Below, piece by piece: positions 42,849-51,245 of a stretch of DNA of 64,000 bases. Made by a program: the position numbers and the translations under genes. Numbering within the stretch: the first letter of the stretch is position 1; every line of letters begins with the position of its first letter. The notes below the pieces were generated by a model. It saw nothing but the letters and a program-made list of their open reading frames with translations. It had not been told where the DNA came from and made no database searches. Origin of the DNA: a bacterium (GTDB lineage Bacteria > Elusimicrobiota > Elusimicrobia > Elusimicrobiales > UBA9959); NCBI GenBank assembly GCA_021786295.1, contig JAJYNO010000033.1:65775-129774 (forward strand), read 5' to 3'.

Positions 42849-44176
42849 TGGCTGCCACGAAAGATCTGGACATCAGGGTGGAGTACGTGACCCGCGTAGA
42901 GGGCCACGGCAACATCGTCGCCAACGTCAAGAGCGGCAAGGTGGAGAAGTGCGAGTTCCACGTCGTCGAGACGCCCCGCCTGTTCGAGGGCATGCTGCGC
43001 GGGCGCAGCGTCTTCGAGGCGCAGCACATCACCAGCCGCATCTGCGGCATCTGCTCCTGCGGCCACTCGCTGGCCTCGATAGCCGCCGCCGAGGACGCGC
43101 TGGGCGTAAAGCCTACGGAGCAGACGATAAAGCTGCGCAAGCTGCTGCTCGACTACGAGTTCCTGGACAGCCACGTGCTGCACGCGTTCCTGCTGGTGGC
43201 CCCGGACGCGCTGGGCGTGCCCTCCTTCGTGCCGCTCGTCGCGACGCACAACGCGGTGGTCCGGCAGATCCTGCGCCTGAAGAAGGCGGTCAACGACTGC
43301 TGCGACATCCTGGTCGGCAGGCACACGCACCCGATCACCGCTATAGTGGGCGGCTGGACCAAGCTGCCGCGCCCGAGGGACGTGGACGAGCAGATAAGGA
43401 TCCTGGAAGGCATGGCCGCGGACCTGGAGCCGCTGCTGAAGCTGGCCAAGACGCTGAAGCTGCCGGATTTCGAACGCGACACCGAGTACGTCGCCCTGGT
43501 CTCCGACGACGGCGAGTATCCGATGCTGTCTGGCGACATCGGCTCCACCGACGGCAAGCGCGTTCCCCGCAAGGACTACAGGCTGACGACCAACGAGTTC
43601 GTGGACCAGCGCTCCTCCGCCAAGTTCACGAAGTGGAACAGGGACAGCCTGTTCGTCGGCGCGCTGGCGCGGTTCAACCTGAACCACGATAAACTGCTTC
43701 CCGAGGCCAAGGCCTACGCGAAGGAGATCGGCCTGAAGCCGGTCTGCCGCAACCCGTTCATGAACACGATGGCGCAGGTGGTGGAGATAATCCACTGCTA
43801 CCACCACGCGCTCGCCATCCTGAAGGACCTGAAGAGGAACGGCGTGGACCTCTCGCAGGAGATCACCGTCGGGCTCAACGAGAAGGGCGCGGTCCCTGTG
43901 CGAGCCGGCAACGGCGTGGGCTCGGTGGAGGTGCCGCGCGGCATCCTGCACCACAACTACGAGACAGACAAGGACGGCTTGATAAAGCACGCCAACTGCA
44001 TCATCCCGACCAACCAGAACGTCAACAACATCGAACACGACTTCGCGAAGTTCCTGCCGGAGATCCTGGGCGAGACGAAGGACGCTATACGGCTGAAGCT
44101 CGAGATGCTGGTGCGCGCCTACGACCCGTGCATCTCCTGCTCGGCGCATTACCTCGATGTCACGTTCGTGGAGTGA
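42848..44176 (+). CDS. hydA: [NiFe] hydrogenase large subunit (HydA-like)
   Basis: A 442-residue catalytic subunit. RVEGHGNIVANV opens the fold. RICGICSCGH gives nickel ligands C66 and C69, and DPCISCSAH at 426-434 gives C428 and C431. After H434 an eight-residue tail (YLDVTFVE) remains for cleavage by the protease encoded next. Sequence and operon agree with group 3b, which couples H2 and NADP and can reduce sulfur. All four metal ligands are present, so it should be active. In this setting it likely disposes of reductant as H2 or recaptures it. Confidence 0.95.
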   Translation: MAATKDLDIRVEYVTRVEGHGNIVANVKSGKVEKCEFHVVETPRLFEGMLRGRSVFEAQHITSRICGICSCGHSLASIAAAEDALGVKPTEQTIKLRKLLLDYEFLDSHVLHAFLLVAPDALGVPSFVPLVATHNAVVRQILRLKKAVNDCCDILVGRHTHPITAIVGGWTKLPRPRDVDEQIRILEGMAADLEPLLKLAKTLKLPDFERDTEYVALVSDDGEYPMLSGDIGSTDGKRVPRKDYRLTTNEFVDQRSSAKFTKWNRDSLFVGALARFNLNHDKLLPEAKAYAKEIGLKPVCRNPFMNTMAQVVEIIHCYHHALAILKDLKRNGVDLSQEITVGLNEKGAVPVRAGNGVGSVEVPRGILHHNYETDKDGLIKHANCIIPTNQNVNNIEHDFAKFLPEILGETKDAIRLKLEMLVRAYDPCISCSAHYLDVTFVE

Positions 44177-44633
44177 CGAGGTAAAGGCGGCGCTGGCGCC
44201 CAAGGGCCGGACGCTGGTGATAACGCTGGGAAGCGAACTGAGGGCCGACGACGGCGTCGGCCCTTACGTTTCCTCTCATGTCCGGTTCTCCAGGCCGGAC
44301 CTGCGGCTGCTGGACGCGGGCACCACGCCGGAGAACGTAGCCCAGACGGCGATAGACTGGAAGCCGGACAAGGTGATCCTGATAGACGCGGCCCACTTCA
44401 AGGGCAGGGCGGGGGAGCTGCGCGTGATCCCGCTGGAGGCGATAAACCAGGCCACCGTCATCTCCACGCACAGTTTCCCGCTGTCGGTGACCTTCTCCGT
44501 GGTCAAAGAGGACACGAAGGCGGAGCTGGTGGTCGTGGGGGTGCAGGCGGGGTCGCTGGACTACCGGGAAGGCCTGTCCCCGGAGGCGGAGCGGGCCGCC
44601 GCCGAAATTTCGGACTATTTCAATTCCCTCTAG
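44157..44633 (+). CDS. Hydrogenase maturation protease (HycI/HyaD type)
   Basis: A 158-residue endopeptidase. VITLGSELRADDGVGPYV supplies the first nickel-sensing acid, VILIDAAHFKGRAGELRVI the second, and ISTHSFPLSVTF the histidine. These are the three ligands typical of the family. It removes the C-terminal tail of the large subunit after nickel insertion. The start at 44157 lies 20 bases inside the large-subunit gene, so the two are translationally linked. Confidence 0.9.
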   Translation: MSRSWSDEVKAALAPKGRTLVITLGSELRADDGVGPYVSSHVRFSRPDLRLLDAGTTPENVAQTAIDWKPDKVILIDAAHFKGRAGELRVIPLEAINQATVISTHSFPLSVTFSVVKEDTKAELVVVGVQAGSLDYREGLSPEAERAAAEISDYFNSL

Positions 44634-44651
44634 ACTTGCTATTATAGGGAT

Positions 44652-45671
44652 ATGCGCAATATACAGGCGTTGGCGCTGGCCTGCGCGCTGGCTTCGGGGG
44701 CGGCCTTTCACTTCTGGGGGCCGCACGCGCGGCACAGGCCGCTTGCCGGCGGCGGCCGCAGGGCTGTCTTCTCGCTGGGGGTGAACTACCCCTGGCTGGA
44801 CTACGGCAGCGACTTCGGCTCCTCGGCCTGGGGCCACGCCGGGGTTTCGGAACCGAGGGAGCGCGCCCGCCTTACCGCCGACCTGGCCAGGATGCGGGCG
44901 GCGGGAGCCGGGACCGTGCGCTGGTTCGTGATGTGCGACGGCCGCTCCGCGCCGGAGTTCGACCGCAGCGGGCGCGTGACCGGCTTCGACAGGTACTTTT
45001 ACAAGGACATGGACGCCGCGCTGGCCGCGGCCCGCGAGGCGGGCGTCAGGCTGGTGCTGGTGCTTTTCGACTACCGCCTGCTGGACCCGGCGGCGGCCTT
45101 CAAGGGAACGGTCATGGGCGGGCACGCCGCGCTGCTGACCGACCCGGAGGCCCGCAGCTCGCTGTTCGACCGCGCGCTGATCCCTCTTTTCAGGCGCTAC
45201 GGCTCGCGCCCGGAGATAAAGGCCTGGGAGATAATGAACGAGCCCGAGTGGCGGACCGGGGCCGGCGGGGTGACCTGGTCCGCGATGCGGGATTTCGTCG
45301 GGAAGACGGCCGCGCTGGTCCACGCCTACGCCTCGCAGCCGGTCACGGTGGGCAGCGCCTCCAGCGCCTTCCTGCCGCTCTGGAAAGGACTGGGGCTGGA
45401 CTTCTACGAGTACCATTATTACCCGGAACTGCGCGCGCCTCTAAGCTTCGACCCGCTGGACCTGAAGCTGGACAGGCCCTGCGTGCTGGGGGAATTCCCC
45501 ACTGCGGGGGCGCTGCCGCCGTCCTCCTATCTGGACGCCGCGCTGCGCAACGGTCTGGCCGGGGCCTGGGCCTGGAGCTGGCGCTCCGGAGACCCCTATT
45601 CCGATATGGACGGCGCCCTGCCCGACTTCTCCGGCTGGAGGCTCCGCCGCGCGGCCGTCCTGCGCCGGTGA
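44652..45671 (+). CDS. GH5-like glycoside hydrolase, secreted or membrane-anchored
   Basis: A 339-residue TIM-barrel hydrolase. An N-terminal hydrophobic stretch (IQALALACALASGAAFHFW) is a signal or anchor. SLGVNYPWLDYGSDFGSSA begins the barrel. KAWEIMNEPEWRTG has the NEP acid/base glutamate, and CVLGEFPTAGALPPSS the nucleophile glutamate. This resembles cellulase/mannanase-like GH5 or related clan A enzymes. The substrate might be the cell's own exopolysaccharide. TATTAT at 44640-44645 lies six bases before the ATG. Confidence 0.7.
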   Translation: MRNIQALALACALASGAAFHFWGPHARHRPLAGGGRRAVFSLGVNYPWLDYGSDFGSSAWGHAGVSEPRERARLTADLARMRAAGAGTVRWFVMCDGRSAPEFDRSGRVTGFDRYFYKDMDAALAAAREAGVRLVLVLFDYRLLDPAAAFKGTVMGGHAALLTDPEARSSLFDRALIPLFRRYGSRPEIKAWEIMNEPEWRTGAGGVTWSAMRDFVGKTAALVHAYASQPVTVGSASSAFLPLWKGLGLDFYEYHYYPELRAPLSFDPLDLKLDRPCVLGEFPTAGALPPSSYLDAALRNGLAGAWAWSWRSGDPYSDMDGALPDFSGWRLRRAAVLRR

Positions 45672-45760
45672 ACGGACGGGGCGCGCTGTTCCAGGACCGC
45701 CCGTTATTTTAATACCATATGCTTCCGCGCGGGGCGGCCGGCCCGGCCGGAAGAGGAAAA

Positions 45761-47251
45761 ATGTCGCTTTTCAAGATAAAATCCGTAGACGAGATAATGG
45801 CCGAGTCCGGCGAGAAGGGCCACAAACTGGCCCGCGTGCTGGGGGCTTTCGACGTGACCATGATAGGCATAGGTGCCATCATAGGCGCCGGCATCTTCGC
45901 GATGGTCGGGGAGGCCGCCGTGGGGGCCTCCAGCGGCTATCCCGCGGGCCCCGCCCTCATCGTCTCCTTCATCCTTACGGCCATAGCCTGCGGCTTCACC
46001 GCGCTCTGCTACGCCGAGCTGGCCGCGCTGGTGCCGATCTCAGGCAGCGCCTACACCTACGCCTACGCGACGATGGGCGAGATCGTGGCGTGGATCATAG
46101 GCTGGGACCTGATCATAGAGTACGCCATCGGCAACGTGGCCGTGGCGATAAGCTGGTCCGGCTATTTCAACGACCTGCTGCGCAGCGCTTTCGGGGTGAG
46201 CATCCCGCTGTGGCTGAGGCTGGACTACCGCACGTTCGTGCAGAAGGGCTTCGACCTGGCCTCGGTGCCGCACCTCGGTCCGGTGCCGGTGATCTTCGAT
46301 CTGCCGGCGGTCCTCATCGTGCTGGCGCTGACCGCGCTGCTGGTGGTGGGGGTGCGCAAGAGCTCCCGCTTCAACGACTTCCTGGTGGTTCTGAAGCTCG
46401 CGGTGCTGGCGCTGTTCGTCGGGGTGGGCTTCTACTACTTCAAGGCCTCCAACTGGGTGCCGTTCGCGCCGGGTGGCTGGAAGGGCATCCAGGTGGGAGC
46501 GGCCACCATCTTCTTCGCCTACATCGGCTTCGACGCGGTCTCCACGGTGGCGGAGGAGACGCGCGACCCTAAGCGCGACATGCCGATAGGGATAATCGGC
46601 TCGCTGATCATCTGCACGCTCGTCTATATCCTGGTCACGGTGGCGCTCACCGGCATGATGCCGTTCATGGAGCTCAGGGACAAGATCGCCGAGCCGCTGG
46701 TGGCCGGCCTGGACTACAACCACGCCGCGCGCTGGATCATAGTTCTGGTCTCGCTGGGCTCGGTGATAGCGCACACCGCGGTGCTGCTGGTTTTCCAGAT
46801 GGGCCAGCCGCGCATCTTCTTCAGCATGAGCCGCGACGGCCTGCTGCCAAAGTATTTCGCCAGGGTGCACAGCAAGTTCAAGACGCCGTACGTCACCACG
46901 GTCTGGACCGGCGTCTTCGTGGCGGTGCTGGCCGCGCTGTGCAACATAGACGAGATGGCCAACCTCTGCAATATCGGCACGCTGTTCGCCTTCGTGCTGG
47001 TGTGTCTTGGCGTCGTCATCCTGCGCGTGAAGGACCCGGACCGGCCGCGGCCGTTCAGGGCCCCGGGCGGCTACGCGACGCCGGCGCTCGGCATCCTGTT
47101 CTGCCTGTACCTGATGCTGGGGCTGGACAGGATAACGTGGTGGCGCTTCTTCATCTGGCTGGCCGTGGGGCTGGTGATCTATTTCATGTACGGCTATAAG
47201 AACTCCCGCCTGCGCACCGGCGACCTGCTGCTGCAGAAGGCGGAGAATTAA
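45761..47251 (+). CDS. APC-family amino acid permease (cationic amino acid transporter-like)
   Basis: A 496-residue protein with about 12 helices. FDVTMIGIGAIIGAGIFAMVG is the consensus first helix that binds substrate backbone, and ATIFFAYIGFDAVSTVAEETRDPKRDMP is the helix 6 region of the CAT/YfnA subgroup. MFFSMSRDGLLPK-like sequence (RIFFSMSRDGLLPKYFA) follows. ATG 45761 with AAGAGG upstream is preferred over 45719. It imports amino acids with protons or exchanges them. Neighbours give no hint of which. Confidence 0.9.
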   Translation: MSLFKIKSVDEIMAESGEKGHKLARVLGAFDVTMIGIGAIIGAGIFAMVGEAAVGASSGYPAGPALIVSFILTAIACGFTALCYAELAALVPISGSAYTYAYATMGEIVAWIIGWDLIIEYAIGNVAVAISWSGYFNDLLRSAFGVSIPLWLRLDYRTFVQKGFDLASVPHLGPVPVIFDLPAVLIVLALTALLVVGVRKSSRFNDFLVVLKLAVLALFVGVGFYYFKASNWVPFAPGGWKGIQVGAATIFFAYIGFDAVSTVAEETRDPKRDMPIGIIGSLIICTLVYILVTVALTGMMPFMELRDKIAEPLVAGLDYNHAARWIIVLVSLGSVIAHTAVLLVFQMGQPRIFFSMSRDGLLPKYFARVHSKFKTPYVTTVWTGVFVAVLAALCNIDEMANLCNIGTLFAFVLVCLGVVILRVKDPDRPRPFRAPGGYATPALGILFCLYLMLGLDRITWWRFFIWLAVGLVIYFMYGYKNSRLRTGDLLLQKAEN

Positions 47252-47262
47252 CGGAGGACATC

Positions 47263-47550
47263 ATGTTCGACAAGATGAAGCAGGTGCTGGAGATGAAGCG
47301 GAAGATGGACGAGCTCAAGCGCGAGCTGGAGGGGCTGGTGCTGGCCAGCGAGGACGGCCTCGTAAAGGTCACGATCACCGGCGAGCAGCAGATAAAGTCG
47401 GTGGAGCTGAAGTGCGAGCCGGCCGCCGTCAGCAGGCGCGAGCTGGAGTCTTCCCTGACAGATACCTTCAACCGCGCCGTCAAGGAATCCCAGAAGGCCG
47501 CTGCCCAGAAAATGGGCGCGCTGGGCTCCCTGTCCGGTCTCGGTCTCTGA
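47263..47550 (+). CDS. YbaB/EbfC nucleoid-associated protein
   Basis: A 95-residue protein. MFDKMKQVLEMKRKMDELKREL is a helical dimerisation arm, VLASEDGLVKVTITGEQQIKSVELK the small beta sheet, and a second helix and Gly-rich tail follow. This is the YbaB/EbfC family (PF02575), DNA-binding dimers that bend DNA. In many bacteria ybaB sits with dnaX-recR; here it is next to a permease and lycopene-cyclase halves. GGAGG precedes the start. Confidence 0.92.
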   Translation: MFDKMKQVLEMKRKMDELKRELEGLVLASEDGLVKVTITGEQQIKSVELKCEPAAVSRRELESSLTDTFNRAVKESQKAAAQKMGALGSLSGLGL

Positions 47551-47567
47551 GCTGCCCGCTCCGAGCC

Positions 47568-47891
47568 ATGCCGGTCTACTTCCTGACCTACACGGTCCTG
47601 TTCTGGGTGCCGGCGGCGGTGCTGGTCCTGGCCCTTTTCAGGACCGAGCCGCCCGCCCTTAAAAAGGCCTTCTGGGCCTCGGCCGGGCTGATAGCGGCGA
47701 CCACCACCGTGATGGAATACGTCTACCTTCACTTCGACGTCTGGAGCTTCTCGCAGAAGACCGACAAGCTCCTCGGCGTCTGGATAGGGCCGGCGCCTAT
47801 AGAGGAGTTCGTCTTCTGGTACGGCGCTCCGCTCTTCTGCATGTCCGTCTATCTGGCCTGGTGCCGCCTTCTGGGAGGGAAGAATGCCTGA
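47568..47891 (+). CDS. Lycopene cyclase domain protein, first half (CrtYc-like)
   Basis: A 107-residue protein with three hydrophobic helices. IGPAPIEEFVFWYGAPLFC contains the PxEE motif that is conserved in the heterodimeric lycopene cyclases (TIGR03462 domain). In actinobacteria and myxobacteria two such small proteins together cyclise lycopene ends. The next gene is a second such protein, overlapping by eight bases. No phytoene synthase or desaturase is in the window, so the substrate is uncertain. Confidence 0.75.
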   Translation: MPVYFLTYTVLFWVPAAVLVLALFRTEPPALKKAFWASAGLIAATTTVMEYVYLHFDVWSFSQKTDKLLGVWIGPAPIEEFVFWYGAPLFCMSVYLAWCRLLGGKNA

Positions 47892-48267
47892 GAACGACCC
47901 CGACAAGTACGTCGACGAGGCTGAAAAGGAGAAAAGAGCGGGCGAAAAGAAATGGCCGGCGACGGTCCTGCTCGCGGCCCCTTTCTTCTTCATACTGCTG
48001 CCGATGTGGAAGGCTTCCCGGGAGCGCGTGAACTGGAAGGCCGCGGCCGCGATGATCTTCACCTTCGAGCTGTTGATGCTGCTGGCGGAGTATTTCTCCG
48101 TTTCCCGCGGCCACTGGGTCTGGAACCCCAACCGCACACTCGGCCCGACTGTGTTCGGCATACCCATAGAGGAGCCGCTGCTGTACTACTGGTTCCCGCC
48201 GCTTTTCATGGTGGTCCTCTTGCACACGCTGCAGAAATACGTGTTCGAGAGGGGAAAGGGGCGGTAG
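47884..48267 (+). CDS. Lycopene cyclase domain protein, second half (CrtYd-like)
   Basis: A 127-residue protein. After a charged N-terminal 30 residues there are three helices. WVWNPNRTLGPTVFGIPIEEPLLYYWF repeats the PxEE motif, and the GHWVWNP element is typical of the second half of the cyclase. The start overlaps the first half, so they should be made in equal amounts. A heterodimeric carotenoid cyclase is the best reading; a related lipid enzyme cannot be excluded. Confidence 0.75.
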   Translation: MPENDPDKYVDEAEKEKRAGEKKWPATVLLAAPFFFILLPMWKASRERVNWKAAAAMIFTFELLMLLAEYFSVSRGHWVWNPNRTLGPTVFGIPIEEPLLYYWFPPLFMVVLLHTLQKYVFERGKGR

Positions 48268-48278
48268 CGGGCGGACCT

Positions 48279-49568
48279 ATGTCTTCGTCCGATATCCTGG
48301 GACGGAGGTACCTGAGGGGCCAGGCGCTCTTCACGGCGGCCGCGTTCCTCGGGGCCGCCGTCTTTTTCCGCCTGGCCGCCAATATCCCTTTCGACCGGAG
48401 ACTTGGGCCGCTGCTAGCCGTCTCGTCGGTCGTCTATTTCGTCTTTTCCGCGGCGGCCGGCCGCCCTGGCGCGGACCTGCGCCGCTGGATAACCGGCCTG
48501 AGCCTGTTCGGCGCCCTAGTGATGGGGTTCGTGCTGCATATGACAGGCGGGATAGCCTCTCCGCTGGTATGCTTCTACTTCGCGCTGCTGATCTCGGAGG
48601 TCGGCTACGGGGTGGCCTCCACCGCCTCCATCTTCGCATGCGTTCTCAGCTACCTTTTCGTGGTCCTTGGGGAGGCCTCCGGTCTTCTGCCGGCGGGATC
48701 GGCCTGGGCGGCGGCGATATACTCCAACAGGCTTGTCGTCTGGTTCATAGTCGCCGCGGTGGTTTCCTACATGGCGCTGACCGGCTACATAGGCAAGGTG
48801 GTCCTGAACGCCCTCCGGAAGGATTTCCGTGAAAAAGAGGAGGAAGCCGGCGCGCTGCTGGCCAGGTTCTCCGGTCTCCAGGCAGATTCCCATATCGGCA
48901 TGCTGGCCCACAGGATAGCGCACGACCTGAAGGGACCTTTGGGGGCCATTTCCGGCTACGCGCAGGTCCTGCGCGCCAGATACGCCGGCAGCGAGGACGA
49001 GATCGAGATGCTGGACGAGATGATAGAGATAGCGGATTCGATGTCAGACTCGCTGAAGAACATCTCGCGTTTCGGGAGGGCCGCCGATGCGGAGAAGGAG
49101 AGGGTCCCGGTCCTGGATTTCATGTCGAACCTGCTCGCCGTGGTGGCTTTTGCGCCGGAGGCGGGCGGCGTGAGTCTGGTAAAGGATTTCTCCGTCCCGC
49201 GGGGGACCTGCGTGATGGCCTGCCGCCGTGAACTGCAGCAGGCCTATTTCAATATCCTTATAAATTCCTTAGAGGCGGCGGCCGCCGGTCCCGCGGAGCG
49301 GAAAGTCGTCGTCTCGCTGCGGGTCTCGGACGGCCGTCTGGAGGCGGACTTCCTCAACAGCGGGCCCCCTGTCCCGCAGCGGGTACTGGACGCGCTTTTC
49401 AGAAAGCCCGTCACCGGCAAGGCCGGCGGGACGGGGGTGGGAATGCTGATCACGCGCGACCTCCTGCGCAGGAACGGCGCCGTCATCGGCATAGCCAACG
49501 TTCATGGGGGGGGCGTCAGGGTCTCCACCACCCATCCGCTCTGCGCGGGCGCCGCTGGCCGGGCGTAA
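48279..49568 (+). CDS. Membrane sensor histidine kinase (orphan)
   Basis: A 429-residue kinase. Six hydrophobic helices occupy roughly 15-180 with no large periplasmic domain. HRIAHDLKGPLGAISGYAQVL is the HisKA box with H215. ELQQAYFNILINSLEAA is the N box, and GGTGVGMLITRDLLRRNGA the G2 box of the ATPase domain. A clear G1 box is weak (LNSGPPVPQRVL lacks the usual DNGxG), which may lower activity. It is closely related to the kinase at 53529. No response regulator is adjacent. Confidence 0.85.
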   Translation: MSSSDILGRRYLRGQALFTAAAFLGAAVFFRLAANIPFDRRLGPLLAVSSVVYFVFSAAAGRPGADLRRWITGLSLFGALVMGFVLHMTGGIASPLVCFYFALLISEVGYGVASTASIFACVLSYLFVVLGEASGLLPAGSAWAAAIYSNRLVVWFIVAAVVSYMALTGYIGKVVLNALRKDFREKEEEAGALLARFSGLQADSHIGMLAHRIAHDLKGPLGAISGYAQVLRARYAGSEDEIEMLDEMIEIADSMSDSLKNISRFGRAADAEKERVPVLDFMSNLLAVVAFAPEAGGVSLVKDFSVPRGTCVMACRRELQQAYFNILINSLEAAAAGPAERKVVVSLRVSDGRLEADFLNSGPPVPQRVLDALFRKPVTGKAGGTGVGMLITRDLLRRNGAVIGIANVHGGGVRVSTTHPLCAGAAGRA

Positions 49569-49610
49569 TACTTTCCCGGCCCGGGCGTATCTGTTAGTAT
49601 AGAGGACGGT

Positions 49611-50105
49611 ATGGAATTCGCCGAGCTCTACGACCGCTGCTTCGACAGGGTCTACAACTACGTGCGCTATCGCGTGCGGCTGGCGGCGGAGGCGGACGAC
49701 GTCACCGGCAGGGTCTTTGAGGCGGCGCTGGGCGGTTTCGGGAAGTTCGACCCCTCCAGGGGGACGGGCGAGGCCTGGCTTTTCGGCATAGCGCGCAACG
49801 CCCTTGCCGATTGGGGCCGGGGGCGCGGCAGGAGGGCGGAGCTGCCGCTGGAGGCGGCAGCCGAGCGCGAGGACGCCGGTCCCAGGCCCGAGGCCGCGGC
49901 CGAGAGCGCCGAACGCAGGGAGCGGCTGCTGGAGGCGGTGGCGGGGCTGGACGAGAGGTCCAGGGATATCGTGGCGCTCAAGTTCAGTTCCGGAATGAAC
50001 AACAGGGAGATCGCCGCCCTGACCGGCCTGGGCGAGAGCAACGTGGGAGTGATCCTCTACCGCGCGATAAAGAAGCTGCAGGCGTCGCTGGAGGGGCGCG
50101 TATGA
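49611..50105 (+). CDS. ECF-type RNA polymerase sigma factor
   Basis: A 164-residue sigma factor. FAELYDRCFDRVYNYVRYRV and AEADDVTGRVFEAAL form region 2. AWLFGIARNALADWGRGRGR ends it. LDERSRDIVALKFSSGMNNR and EIAALTGLGESNVGVILYRAIKKL form region 4 with its helix-turn-helix. AGAGGA precedes the start. Its stop overlaps the next gene (ATGA), which encodes a one-helix membrane protein likely to be its anti-sigma. Promoter specificity is unknown. Confidence 0.92.
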   Translation: MEFAELYDRCFDRVYNYVRYRVRLAAEADDVTGRVFEAALGGFGKFDPSRGTGEAWLFGIARNALADWGRGRGRRAELPLEAAAEREDAGPRPEAAAESAERRERLLEAVAGLDERSRDIVALKFSSGMNNREIAALTGLGESNVGVILYRAIKKLQASLEGRV

Positions 50106-50710
50106 ACGAAGAGGAGAAGGCTGCGCTTTTCGGAGCCGAGCTGGACAGGCTGCTGGCCGGGCGGCGCCCGGCCGGGGAGAGCTGCGACCCGGGAGCCATC
50201 AGGCTGGCCTCGGAGCTGGCCGCCGCCGATTTCAGCCGCGACTCCCGCTCCAGGGAGGCGCTCCGCCTCAGACTGGCGCCCCCTCGCCGGCCGGGCCTGG
50301 CCGCGCAGCTGCTGAGCCGGCTCCGGAACCGGTACGCGCTGGGGGCCGCCGCGGCGGCGTGCCTGGCGCTGGCCGCGCTTCCCTTCCTCAGGCGCGCCGG
50401 CTTCGCGCCGGCCGGCGCCGCGGCGGAGCCGCCGGTCCAGGCGCGGGTTCTGCCGGCGCCGGCCTCCGCCCCGGTCCTTCCTGTCCCTGCTGTTTTCAGC
50501 GCCCTCCCGATGCCAGCGCTGAGCGGAGAGCCTCTTGCCGAGTTCCCGATAAAGGCCGGGGGCGGCCAGCCCATAACCCTGGCCGAGGGCCGCGACGAGG
50601 CCTACGGAAGGGGCGGTTCTGCCGTGATCTGGGAGACCCAAAGCGGGACTTTCGTTCTTGAGCGCCGCAGCGTGGCCCCGGAAGAGATATTCGAGATCAG
50701 GTCTATTTGA
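50102..50710 (+). CDS. Probable anti-sigma factor, single-pass membrane protein
   Basis: A 202-residue protein. The first 75 residues are charged and cytoplasmic, a hydrophobic helix spans about 79-95 (LGAAAAACLALAALPFL), and a Pro/Ala-rich linker leads to an external C-terminal part with GRGGSAVIWETQSGTFVLERR. This topology and tight coupling to the sigma gene are typical of anti-sigma factors. No zinc-binding HxxxCxxC is present, so it is not a classic ZAS protein. Family assignment is by context. Confidence 0.6.
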   Translation: MNEEEKAALFGAELDRLLAGRRPAGESCDPGAIRLASELAAADFSRDSRSREALRLRLAPPRRPGLAAQLLSRLRNRYALGAAAAACLALAALPFLRRAGFAPAGAAAEPPVQARVLPAPASAPVLPVPAVFSALPMPALSGEPLAEFPIKAGGGQPITLAEGRDEAYGRGGSAVIWETQSGTFVLERRSVAPEEIFEIRSI

Positions 50711-50730
50711 GAGGAATTAAAGGAGGCCTT

Positions 50731-51222
50731 ATGAGATCGACCGTACTTGTGCTGATCGCAGCCGTGCTGCTGGCTCCGCCCGCGCTGCGCGCGGACGCCG
50801 CGGAGGCTGGCGGCAAAAGCGCGGGAGCGCGCGAGGTCTCCAGCTCCACGGCCCCGGTGTCGCCAGCCAGCCTCGAGCCCGGCTACAGGGCCGTCTCCAT
50901 CCCCGTAGCGGGGGACCAGCTGCTCTACGTCAAAAAGGGCGACAGGGTGGACGTGCTGGTGAGCTTCTCCGCTCCTTCGGAGAAGGGCGGAACGGAACTG
51001 ACCACCGCCACCATTCTGCAGAACGTGGCGGTGACCGACATCGTCAGGCCGGCGAAGGTGGAGGACCAGGGGGTGATAGAGCTCCTCACGGACCCGGTGG
51101 AGGCGCAGTACTTGGCTCTCAGCGTGGCCCGCGGCAAGAAAGTGGATATAGCGGTGCGCGCCCCGGGGGACCACGACGTGCATCCGATGGATATGGCCAG
51201 TTTCCGCAAGCTGATCCGGTGA
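50731..51222 (+). CDS. Secreted RcpC/CpaB-like domain protein, short paralogue
   Basis: A 163-residue protein with a signal peptide (MRSTVLVLIAAVLLAPPALRA). The mature part has GYRAVSIPVAGDQLLYVKKG, DRVDVLVSF, and TATILQNVAVTDI. This is the RcpC-like fold found in Flp-pilus proteins CpaB/RcpC and related to SAF domains. AGGAGG lies just before ATG 50731. The same C-terminal pattern recurs in the next gene. No other Flp pilus gene is nearby, so its role is not known. Confidence 0.7.
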   Translation: MRSTVLVLIAAVLLAPPALRADAAEAGGKSAGAREVSSSTAPVSPASLEPGYRAVSIPVAGDQLLYVKKGDRVDVLVSFSAPSEKGGTELTTATILQNVAVTDIVRPAKVEDQGVIELLTDPVEAQYLALSVARGKKVDIAVRAPGDHDVHPMDMASFRKLIR

Positions 51223-51245
51223 ACCCCGGGAGAAGAGGAGGAGAT

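Noticed and set aside
42848-44176. Selenocysteine in the hydrogenase large subunit
   Set aside because: All four nickel ligands are encoded by ordinary cysteine codons; no in-frame TGA is present.
47952-48278. Upstream extension of the sensor-kinase frame through the lycopene-cyclase gene
   Set aside because: It overlaps a convincing gene in another frame and adds no helix or domain; ATG 48279 fits.
48279-49568. Sensor kinase as a classical two-component system with a neighbouring regulator
   Set aside because: No response regulator is adjacent; the only receiver domain in the window is fused to the MBL protein 13 kb away.
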